Shown: piece after piece, positions 53,785-61,939 of the stretch
Position numbering within the stretch: position 1 is the first letter of the stretch
Layout of the letters: each line of letters opens with the position of its first letter
Source of the DNA: Scybalousia_A sp052170555
Lineage (GTDB): Bacteria; Bacteroidota; Bacteroidia; Bacteroidales; P3
Assembly (NCBI GenBank): GCA_052170555.1
Contig: JBQNAI010000008.1
Span: 1-64,000, forward strand
Direction: 5' to 3'
Length of the DNA: 64,000 nucleotides
Made by a program: the position numbers and the translations under genes
The notes under the pieces: model-generated
Told to the model about the DNA's origin: nothing
Databases searched by the model: none
What the model saw: only the letters and a program-made list of their open reading frames with translations

Positions 53785-54186
53785 ATGAAGGTCACGAGAA
53801 AACAGTATCATTTAATCTTAACAGTATGGACTATTATTGTTCTTGTGTTATTATTGATGCCATCTAGTTCTTTTTCCAGTGCAAACAAATTAATTAATAT
53901 TCCTCATGCAGACAAGATTGCTCATTTTGTGTTGTTTGGCATGCTTTCTGTTTTATTATTCAAAAATTTGGAATTTGTAAAGAAGAAAGAAATATCTAAT
54001 ATTTACTTTTTAACAATAGTAGATATATTCGTATTTGGATTATTTACAGAGATATTACAAGGTTTGATGTATAATACGGCAAAAAGAAGTTTTTCTCTTG
54101 TTGATTTAGCTTTTGATGTCTTGTCATCCGTAGTTACAATGAGTATATTATATCTATTGTATGGTCGGAATAAACAGATAAAATAA
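53785..54186 (+). CDS. VanZ-like membrane protein
   Basis: The protein has 133 residues and four hydrophobic segments. Motifs of the VanZ-like family: NIPHADKIAHFVLFGMLSVLL (residues about 37-57, split by the turn) and FTEILQGLMYNTAKRSFSLVDLAFDVLSSV with the conserved E and D in the membrane region. It has no known enzymatic role. In some Gram-positives VanZ gives low teicoplanin resistance, but here it is more likely a general envelope protein. In Bacteroidota it is often next to gcvH, as here. Confidence 0.88.
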   Translation: MKVTRKQYHLILTVWTIIVLVLLLMPSSSFSSANKLINIPHADKIAHFVLFGMLSVLLFKNLEFVKKKEISNIYFLTIVDIFVFGLFTEILQGLMYNTAKRSFSLVDLAFDVLSSVVTMSILYLLYGRNKQIK

Positions 54187-54599
54187 GGAGGAAATGGAAG
54201 ATATTATTTGCATAAATTTATGAATCGTAAGTTTTTGCATATTAAAGTCCCACTTTATTTTTCTAATGTCTGACTTTATTTTGTTAGACTCTCACTTTAT
54301 TTAGGCAATGTGTTAAGGCATCTGGTATTTTAGACTGTTCCATGTGGATTTTGCCGAATTGGTACTATATAAAACATAAAACAACAAGTCTATATTATTG
54401 TTTGTTCTTATAAACGTGACCGTTGAAGAGTTGTAATGATGGTTGGACACACTGTTCACATTTAAATTAGCATATTTGGGGCAATAAAAAATATTATCAC
54501 CATAAAGTTTTTGTGGTTTCTCATATTTTAGTTTTTTATTCTTTTTAATAATCACACATAATTATTCAAAAGAATAATTGAATTACTAAAAAAAATCAT
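54187..54599. other. gene-free stretch containing a tandem repeat
   Basis: There is no convincing gene. A minus-strand frame of 80 codons (54313-54555) resembles nothing I know and may be a relic. The 54248-54310 tandem repeat is listed separately. Confidence 0.45.
54248..54310. repeat. three degenerate 21-bp tandem units
   Basis: The units at 54248-54268, 54269-54289 and 54290-54310 each begin TCnCACTTTATTT or TCTGACTTTATTT. They resemble the right arm of the repeated terminator at 57145-57160 (CTCACACTTTATTTT), so they may be remnants of a dispersed repeat. Confidence 0.6.
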
Positions 54600-54609
54600 T
54601 AATTTTGCA
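54600..54609 (+). promoter_or_regulatory. ispE promoter (TAATTTTGCA)
   Basis: Consensus -7 element 36 bases before the start codon. Confidence 0.8.
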
Positions 54610-54644
54610 AAAGAAAATGGTAAATATGTAGATTTGATACTGCA

Positions 54645-55514
54645 ATGATATATTTCCCGAATGCAAAAATAAACATCGGATTGTTCGTTACCGGTAAACG
54701 AGAGGATGGTTTTCATAATATAGAATCCGTATTTTATCCCATTGGATTGAATGACGCATTGGAGATGAGACCTGTTACAAAGGAAAGATATGATCTAAAA
54801 ACTGGTGAGACAAAACTTTATCTTAGTGGAGAAAATACTGGCAATAGTATATCAAACGATCAAAATAATACGGTTTTAAAAGCATTTAATTTATTGCAAC
54901 GGGATTTCAAACAAATAAGTAATATGAATATTTGTTTGCATAAGCGTATTCCTGTCTTTGCTGGGCTTGGTGGTGGTAGTTCGGACGGAACCTTCACAAT
55001 TCTTTTAATGAATTATATGTTTAATTTGAAACTTGATTCTAACCAAATGTATTCCTACGCTGTTAAGATTGGGTCAGATTGTCCTTTTTTTCTGAAAAAT
55101 ACTCCTCAATTTGTTTATTCAAGAGGAGAAAAGATGGAGGATATAAATTTATCTCTTAATGGTTATCATTTAGTCCTAATAAAACCAAATATAAATATAT
55201 CAACAAAAGAGGCATATCAAGATGTTTATAAAACCACTCATCCATTAGATTTGAGAAAGTTACGAGTAGAAAATATAAGTCAATGGAAAAATTATGTAAG
55301 CAATGACTTTGAGATTAGGTTATTTGAAAAATATCCATTGCTTGGTCAAATCAAAAATATATTGTACGATAACGGAGCTTTGTATGCACAGATGAGTGGG
55401 TCGGGAAGTACTATCTATGGGATATTTGAACAAGAAATAGATCTTAATAAACTGGATTTACCTGTAAATATGTTTGTTTATCAGGAAGTATTAGGAAAGA
55501 ATACAGTTGGTTAG
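54645..55514 (+). CDS. ispE: 4-diphosphocytidyl-2-C-methyl-D-erythritol kinase
   Basis: ATP-dependent GHMP kinase of the MEP isoprenoid pathway. Length 289 residues, normal. PNAKINIGLFVTGKREDGFHN at the N terminus carries the catalytic Lys. The ATP loop PVFAGLGGGSSDG is at about residues 103-115 (the family usually reads GGGSSDA). IGSDCPFFL has the catalytic Asp, and QMSGSGSTIYGIF the C-terminal glycine loop. Own promoter. Confidence 0.96.
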   Translation: MIYFPNAKINIGLFVTGKREDGFHNIESVFYPIGLNDALEMRPVTKERYDLKTGETKLYLSGENTGNSISNDQNNTVLKAFNLLQRDFKQISNMNICLHKRIPVFAGLGGGSSDGTFTILLMNYMFNLKLDSNQMYSYAVKIGSDCPFFLKNTPQFVYSRGEKMEDINLSLNGYHLVLIKPNINISTKEAYQDVYKTTHPLDLRKLRVENISQWKNYVSNDFEIRLFEKYPLLGQIKNILYDNGALYAQMSGSGSTIYGIFEQEIDLNKLDLPVNMFVYQEVLGKNTVG

Positions 55515-55619
55515 AGAATAGGCTAAGGAAAGATTAAGTAAGAGAGATTGTATGTGAATATGAGGGAATGAAGAAGAAATAATAAAGAATGAAATATAAA
55601 CTAAAAAATACAAAGTATT

Positions 55620-57074
55620 ATGAGTGAAATATCAAATTTAGAACCCAAAGGGTTATGGCAAAACTTTGATATGTTTTGTTCAAATCCTCATCCTTCAAAA
55701 CATGAAGAGAAAATTAGAACTGCAATAGTTGAATTTGCGAAGCAGCATAATATTGATTGTAAAATAGATGAAATTGGTAATGTTATACTATCTAAACCAG
55801 CAACAGTGGGGATGGAGAATAGGAAGGGAATAATTCTCCAAGCACATATAGATATGGTCCCTCAGAAGAATAATGACGTAGAACACGATTTTATTAAGGA
55901 TCCTATTCAACCTTTGATAGATGGACTATGGGTAAGAGCAAAGGGGACAACCTTAGGAGCTGACAATGGGATAGGAGCATCTGCTGCATTAGCCATACTT
56001 ATTGATGGTACAATTGAGCATGGTCCAATAGAGGTATTGTTAACTATTGATGAAGAAACCGGAATGACGGGAGCGTTTAATCTAAAACCTAATGTATTAA
56101 AAGGTGATATTCTACTTAATTTAGATTCTGAAACGGAAGGAGAATTATATGTAGGGTGTGCTGGAGGAGTGGATGCCACAATAACGTTAAATTATGGGAC
56201 AGAGCCTTTGGAAGTAGGATATACTTGTCATAAAATAGAAGTCAAAGGGCTAAAGGGTGGTCATAGTGGTATGGATATTATATTGCAGCGAGGAAACGCT
56301 AACAAATTACTGTTTCGCATATTGAAATCTTTGGAAGAAGAACAAATAAGGTTATGTTCTGTTGAAGGAGGTAATATGCGCAATGCAATACCTCGTGAAG
56401 CACATGCAGTAATTGCTATACCTACATCTAAGCTTACAGATGTGATAACAAAGATTGAGCAACTTAAAGAAATTATGCATAAAGAATTAGCAGAAGTTGA
56501 GGAAGATTTTCAAATCTGTATCAATCCTATTGCAAATGTGTCAGAAATGATGAAAGAGTGCTGCTCTAAAAGGATGATAAATGCTGTATATGCACTACCC
56601 AATGGTATATATAGAATGAGTGATTCTATGAAAGGATTGGTGGAAACTTCATCTAATTTGGCAATCGTGAAATCTGGTAAAAATGAATTGCAGATGTGTT
56701 GTTTAATTCGTTCAAGTGTTGATACACAAAAAGAAGATTTTGCAACAGTTATGCGTTCTGTAGTTGAATTAGCGGAAGGGAAGATAGAGTTTTCGGGGAA
56801 GTATTCAGGATGGAAACCTAATATGGCATCGCCTATACTAAAAGCTATGAAAGAGCAATACAATACAATGTTTCAAACAGAAGCTAAAGTTATGGCTATT
56901 CACGCCGGCTTGGAATGTGGTATATTAGGAGGGATATATCCTAATATGGATATGATTTCTTTCGGTCCAACGATAGAGCATCCGCACTCTCCCGATGAAA
57001 GAGTAAATATTCCATCAGTAGATAAGTTTTGGAAATTCTTGGTTGCTACATTAAAAAATGTGCCTACTAAATAA
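55620..57074 (+). CDS. pepD: aminoacyl-histidine dipeptidase (PepD-type, M20 family)
   Basis: Zinc dipeptidase that hydrolyses Xaa-His and related dipeptides. Length 484 residues, typical. Metal-site motifs: LQAHIDMVPQK (His about residue 76), GTTLGADNGIGASAAL (bridging Asp), DEETGMTGAF (general-base Glu) and LNLDSETEGELYVGCAGG (metal Asp), with HAGLECGI and EHPHSPDERV near the C terminus. The lid domain (about 190-390) has GLKGGHSGMDI. It starts 105 bases after ispE and ends at a hairpin. Confidence 0.94.
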   Translation: MSEISNLEPKGLWQNFDMFCSNPHPSKHEEKIRTAIVEFAKQHNIDCKIDEIGNVILSKPATVGMENRKGIILQAHIDMVPQKNNDVEHDFIKDPIQPLIDGLWVRAKGTTLGADNGIGASAALAILIDGTIEHGPIEVLLTIDEETGMTGAFNLKPNVLKGDILLNLDSETEGELYVGCAGGVDATITLNYGTEPLEVGYTCHKIEVKGLKGGHSGMDIILQRGNANKLLFRILKSLEEEQIRLCSVEGGNMRNAIPREAHAVIAIPTSKLTDVITKIEQLKEIMHKELAEVEEDFQICINPIANVSEMMKECCSKRMINAVYALPNGIYRMSDSMKGLVETSSNLAIVKSGKNELQMCCLIRSSVDTQKEDFATVMRSVVELAEGKIEFSGKYSGWKPNMASPILKAMKEQYNTMFQTEAKVMAIHAGLECGILGGIYPNMDMISFGPTIEHPHSPDERVNIPSVDKFWKFLVATLKNVPTK

Positions 57075-57101
57075 TTAATATCTATAACATAACTATTAAA
57101 A

Positions 57102-57160
57102 ATAAAGTGTGAGATTAATTTATTAATGTTAAGAAAAAATTTGCTAATCTCACACTTTAT
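57102..57160. terminator. 16-bp inverted-repeat terminator, second copy of the repeated family
   Basis: Arms ATAAAGTGTGAGATTA (57102-57117) and TAATCTCACACTTTAT (57145-57160) are exact. The arms equal those at 29916-29972 over about 15 bases, while the loops differ. Confidence 0.85.
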
Positions 57161-57301
57161 TTTCATAAGGTCTCAAATAAATAATTGTATCTTTGGATTT
57201 AATTGTTTTTGGAAAGTATCTGTTTTAGTGTTTGTTATTGAAGCGTGACAGATGTTGCCAATGAAACTATTTATTTATAAGACGCCTAAAAAAAAACTAT
57301 A

Positions 57302-60136
57302 ATGATATTCAAACGATTGGGGATAACTCTATTGTTATTATACAGTTCGGTTGCTTATGGACAATACTACATAAGTGGGAACAACGATTCTCGTATTAAC
57401 TACAGACAAATAAAAACAAAGAAATTTCATATAGTATATCCTAATTATTATGAAAACAATGCACAATTGCTTGCTTCCGTTTTAGAAACTATTACTCCTG
57501 TTATAGGTAATAGTTTGAATACTGTTGCTCCTAATATTCCCATACTAATTCACACAAAAAGTTCCATAAGTAATGGACTTTGTATATGGGCTCCAAAACG
57601 AATGGAATTTTGGACAACACCTCCACCAACCTCTTATGCCTTCCCTTATAGTTGGCAGTTAGCTATTCATGAGTATCGTCATGCTACTCAAATGAATGCT
57701 ATGAATGTAGGGTTAACGCATAGACTAACTTCAATCCTCGGAGAACATATATTGGGAGGAATTGCAGGTATTTGGGTGCCCAACTGGTTTTTTGAGGGAG
57801 ATGCAGTAGTTATAGAAACCGCCTTAGCACCCACAGGTAGAGGACAAGAACCTGAATATAATATGTTTTTAAAAGCACAAGTCTTAGATAAAGGTCGTTA
57901 TAGCGTAGACAAAATGTTGCTTGGGAGTATGAAAGATTTTGTGGCTGATCAATATAATTTAGGCTATTTTCTCGTATCTTATGGTCGCCAAAAGTATGGA
58001 AGAAATATTTGGGGAGATTGTCTTAATAACATAGGGACTTCTTGGTGGAAGTTTACATCGTGGGGCAAAACTGGTAAGCAAAGTGAGAAACTTGATTTTC
58101 AAACAATGTATAATGAGACCGTAGATTCGTTAGAAAAAATATGGGTTGATGACGATATTGATTACAATAATAATAATGAAAATATAGTATTAAAACATTG
58201 GTGCAAAGAGAATACAAAGGATTATGTCAATTATAAAAATCCTATTCAAATAGATGATTCTACAATACTGACATTGAAAACGTCATCTTACCAAACACAG
58301 GCGTTAATAAAGATAACTCCTAACGGGGAGGAGCATTTGTTGTCTTTACCATTCTTGTTACACTCATACTTTCAGTACAAAAATGGACGAATATTGTATA
58401 CACAATATTCACCAAATATTAGGTGGCAACAAGAAGCAACAGCAGATATTATAGAGTATGATTTGAAGACAAATAGATTTAAAAATATTACATCAAAAAC
58501 AACATTTTTTACTCCCATATATCATTCAAACGATTCGTTGATAGCTGCTATTTATACAGATTCATTAGACAATCAAAATTTAGCTTTTATTACTCCGACC
58601 CCAAAACATTTGAAGAGTAAAAATATTTTGAAAAAAAAGAATTCTTCCAATGTCATAACGGTTAAGAACGAAAGAAATGTTTCTTATTCGTATCCGGCCT
58701 GGGAGGATATGTCTGATTATGTTTATTTTATTGAAACTTCATCTAAAGGAAAGGGAATTGTTCGTTACAACGTTACAACGAAGGAAAGTAAACAAGTAAT
58801 GGCAGCAACTTACGACAATATTAAATATCTTAGAATATATAATAAAAGACTCTATTTTATTAAAAATGTTAGAGGAAAGTATCAATTAGTGAGTATTGGT
58901 TTGGAAAACTATAAGGATATGCAGATACATACTAACAGTAGGTATGGAATAGATAATTTTTGTTTGTATGATTCAACGATTGTGTTAAGTGATTATACTG
59001 CTAATGGATATAAGATAATTAGTGTGCCATATGAATGTAGAAGTTTGGATGTGGAACAGAAGAATTCTGAGATGTATTTTACTAAATTGAATAGACAACA
59101 AGAAAACTTCGTACTCTATGATAGTGTCATCAATAGAGATACAGTTTTCGAAAGCAAATCATATAGCAAATGGTTGCATCTGTTCAATATTCACTCATGG
59201 GCTCCCGTTTTTGTAAATATTCATACAAAGGAATTAGGATTTGGGGCTAGTGTTTTTTCTCAAAATTTGCTTTCAACCTCTATCCTGGAATTGGGATTTA
59301 AAGCTAATTTTCATGATAAGAATGAATTGTTTATGCGATACACCTATTCAGGATTATATCCTGTGATGGAACTTACTACCTCTTACCGTCCACGTGATAT
59401 GCGTGAAGATTTGGATTCCAATAAAGTTAATTATATTAATTGGGATGAAATAATTTTGGGATATAATGTTACTTTGCCGTTTAGCTGGACGAATAGCAAT
59501 TATAAAAACGAGATAAAATTAACACTACATTACTCATTGCATGACATAATTAATCCAAATAATGAAATAAATCTTGTACTTTTCAATTCTATTGGATATT
59601 TTGCTAAAGTAAGTAACTATGTCTTTATGGCAGATAATGATTTATATCCTCGTACTGGACACATAAGTTCTATAAGATATACACATACTTTAACTAATCC
59701 TTTTGCTGATATATTCTCTTTATCATCACAAATATTTATGCCAGGAATTGCACGTAACCATTCCTTAATTTTGACAGGTAGTTTTCAGAAAAATACACCT
59801 GATGTTTATTATTTTCAAAATGAAGTGAGTTTTGTAAGAGGTGTGTACAATATTTACCCTAAGTATTATTGGGGCTTCTTAATACAATACGCGTTTCCTT
59901 TACTATATCCCGATGATGGTATTAATGGATTATTATATTTGAAGCGTATATCTGCTAAGCCTTTTTACAATTTTGGGTATTATGACAGGGCGTTTTATCA
60001 ATCGTATGGCACAGACATAGAAGCTAAAATTCATTTGTTCAGAATAACTATTCCTATGAATATTGGGTTTAGAATTGGTTATAGTACTACCATAGACAAT
60101 ACATTTGCAAATTTTATTTTCAGCATTGATTTATAG
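57302..60136 (+). CDS. large secreted protein: HExxH peptidase-like domain, beta-propeller and outer-membrane barrel-like C terminus
   Basis: The protein has 944 residues. A signal peptide ends at VAYGQ (about residue 21). Residues about 40-270 contain a gluzincin signature: H123-E124-Y-R-H127 (AIHEYRHATQMNAM) and a third-ligand-type Glu165 in NWFFEGDAVVIE, as in peptidase MA-like proteins. The middle (about 300-620) has repeated beta-propeller-like blades with SYPAWEDMSDYVYF and similar. The last 300 residues (from about 640, LGFGASVFSQNLLST) look like an outer-membrane barrel and end FANFIFSIDL, with a C-terminal strand pattern. It is probably a surface-anchored metallopeptidase or processing factor. 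Its substrate is unknown. Confidence 0.85.
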   Translation: MIFKRLGITLLLLYSSVAYGQYYISGNNDSRINYRQIKTKKFHIVYPNYYENNAQLLASVLETITPVIGNSLNTVAPNIPILIHTKSSISNGLCIWAPKRMEFWTTPPPTSYAFPYSWQLAIHEYRHATQMNAMNVGLTHRLTSILGEHILGGIAGIWVPNWFFEGDAVVIETALAPTGRGQEPEYNMFLKAQVLDKGRYSVDKMLLGSMKDFVADQYNLGYFLVSYGRQKYGRNIWGDCLNNIGTSWWKFTSWGKTGKQSEKLDFQTMYNETVDSLEKIWVDDDIDYNNNNENIVLKHWCKENTKDYVNYKNPIQIDDSTILTLKTSSYQTQALIKITPNGEEHLLSLPFLLHSYFQYKNGRILYTQYSPNIRWQQEATADIIEYDLKTNRFKNITSKTTFFTPIYHSNDSLIAAIYTDSLDNQNLAFITPTPKHLKSKNILKKKNSSNVITVKNERNVSYSYPAWEDMSDYVYFIETSSKGKGIVRYNVTTKESKQVMAATYDNIKYLRIYNKRLYFIKNVRGKYQLVSIGLENYKDMQIHTNSRYGIDNFCLYDSTIVLSDYTANGYKIISVPYECRSLDVEQKNSEMYFTKLNRQQENFVLYDSVINRDTVFESKSYSKWLHLFNIHSWAPVFVNIHTKELGFGASVFSQNLLSTSILELGFKANFHDKNELFMRYTYSGLYPVMELTTSYRPRDMREDLDSNKVNYINWDEIILGYNVTLPFSWTNSNYKNEIKLTLHYSLHDIINPNNEINLVLFNSIGYFAKVSNYVFMADNDLYPRTGHISSIRYTHTLTNPFADIFSLSSQIFMPGIARNHSLILTGSFQKNTPDVYYFQNEVSFVRGVYNIYPKYYWGFLIQYAFPLLYPDDGINGLLYLKRISAKPFYNFGYYDRAFYQSYGTDIEAKIHLFRITIPMNIGFRIGYSTTIDNTFANFIFSIDL

Positions 60137-60299
60137 TAATTAGCAAATCATTATTATTTATTATTACAGCAAAGATATTATAGAGCAATTGATATATTTA
60201 CAATAACAGATTGTGCTAACGAATTGTTGATACGACCGGTTATATCTGAAAAGTAAAGTGGTGTGGTAATTCAATAAGATAATGTATTACACTAATGTC

Positions 60300-61170
60300 T
60301 TATTTAATGAGTATATATTTAATTGTTTTTCTCATATTCTCGTATGTAATCGTAAGGAAATAAGTACCTCGTGCAAATTTGTTGGTCCGTATTTGCATTT
60401 GATTGGTATTTCCTATTTTCTCACTGCTGTTTCCACCTGAAATATACGTCAAAACAAGTATTCTAATAGGACGTTTGCACGAAATATTTAATATTTATTT
60501 TGTAGGATTGGGATATATTTGTACATTTGTTATAGCAGTAACAAAGTTGACGGATACCTTGGCATACTGATATTGTCCATTGGTGACAGGGAATTTTTGG
60601 TGTTTGCTGTTAGCAACTTTCCAGTTCTTATTCATCGCATTACAGGGTTGACAGGTATAGATTCTTGGTAATTCTTGTCATTGTTGTAGTATATTGGTTC
60701 AATGAGGCCGATACTGTTTCCTTCCTTGTTCATATCCAGACGATAACCTCTTCCAGAACTATCAGGTAAAGCACACATAATTTTGTCAACTTATTCAGTT
60801 GTCCAATCGTTTCCGTCTATATAAAGAACTTTTATTTCAGGATTATGAATTGGATCTATACCCGTCAGATTTTTGTATTGACATTGTACAAAAAGTCCAT
60901 CAAATCCACATATATTATGACGATATCTGACAGTGCTGTGAATTTGGGCTCACCAGCTTTGGCATGTATTAATTTGTCGGTTAAAAGAATTGTGTCCATA
61001 GTGCCGTTAACAGTTTGTGTATATATTTTTTTTGCGTGTCAGTTCGCACCCCAAATTATGGGTTCATCTTTTTTAACAATCATTACTATATAATTATCCA
61101 TATTTACTTTTTGTGAAAAGACCGAAATGGAATATAATAAAAGACTAATAAGAAAAATATTTTTTTTCAT
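60300..61170 (-). pseudogene. second decayed LRR-family surface protein with T9SS sorting domain
   Basis: Read on the minus strand from an ATG at 61170: a signal peptide (MKKNIFLISLLLYSISVFSQ), then VNMDNYIVMIVKKDEPIIWG, TVNGTMDTILL and KAGEPKF, later IMCALPDSSGRGYRLDMNKEG after frame shifts (KLCALPDSSGRGY as read), and at the end VQIYPNPTK, ILVLTYISGGN, KFARGTYFLTITYENM with a TAA at 60302-60300. That is an LRR-family T9SS protein with several stops and frame changes. It matches the wreck at 660-1614 in its CALPD/CSLPK-type segment and sorting domain. Open frames on the plus strand here are shadows. Confidence 0.8.
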
Positions 61171-61199
61171 GTCTATTAATATTTTTATTAGGATACTGC

Positions 61200-61700
61200 T
61201 ATATAGTAGATAGCAATATCCTTGATTAATTAATTATAATTGTTACACTCCTTACCCTATACTAAAAACATCTATCAACTTCTTCATGTGTCAGAGTTGT
61301 AAGTATATTACCTATTTCATAAGTAAATATAAAAAGATGTGGAATAGGAGCATCCCTATCGCCATCAGTATAGACATAGAGAGCAACATTTTCACCATCT
61401 TTATTCGTAGCAAAAATTATTTACGGATCAGAATCCCAAAAGTTTGTATTGAGCTAAAATCAAATGTCCCTGAATGATCGCATAAGCCTATTTATAGCAT
61501 CCAAAAGATGTATCCCAATATACCCATACGAATAATAAAGATTGTAGTTTGGGTTGCCTTTATTGATACTTATATAATAGAGATAAATTTTGCAGAGTTC
61601 TTCCATTAGTTTCCTCTTTATAGTTGAAGGAAAGTATTACGTTAGCTACTAATCCGAAGACAATTACGACGACAACCATCCTACTTTTACTCTTTTTCAT
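61200..61700 (-). pseudogene. decayed small exported protein gene
   Basis: A clear signal-peptide start on the minus strand (ATG at 61700; MKKSKSRMVVVVIVFGLVA) leads into about 25 open codons, then stops. Further coding-like segments appear in changed frames (IIFATNKDGENVALYVYT, then IPHLFIFTYEIGNIL). The family is not identified. The signal type resembles small Bacteroidota exported peptides such as NVEALA-type proteins, but the defining motif is absent. Confidence 0.5.
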
Positions 61701-61837
61701 AGGATTTTAATTTTTAGAGGACCGTAATTATTTTATTGTTATGCAGACTCTCAATAATAAATCTATAAAATCAATGACTGTCTATTTATTATGAAACATT
61801 AATAGCTCCTTGTTTGTTTTATGAAACAAGCTTTTTT

Positions 61838-61892
61838 AGAGTCCCACTTCAGTGAATTAAAGTGAGACCTTAATTCACTGAAGTGGGACTCT
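61838..61892. terminator. perfect 22-bp inverted repeat
   Basis: Arms 61838-61859 and 61871-61892 are exact complements around an 11-base loop (AAGTGAGACCT-like), with T run on the left and TAATCTGTT on the right. It follows the 3' end of the PorE-like gene (minus strand) by 48 bases and can act as its terminator. Confidence 0.85.
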
Positions 61893-61939
61893 AATCTGTT
61901 AGCTTCGCATTCCCTCCCCTCACGATTACTTTCTATGAT

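Noticed and set aside
60845..61477. Plus-strand frames in the 60-61.7 kb region
   Set aside because: Minus-strand reading gives a signal peptide and T9SS motifs, so the plus-strand frames are shadows of pseudogenes.
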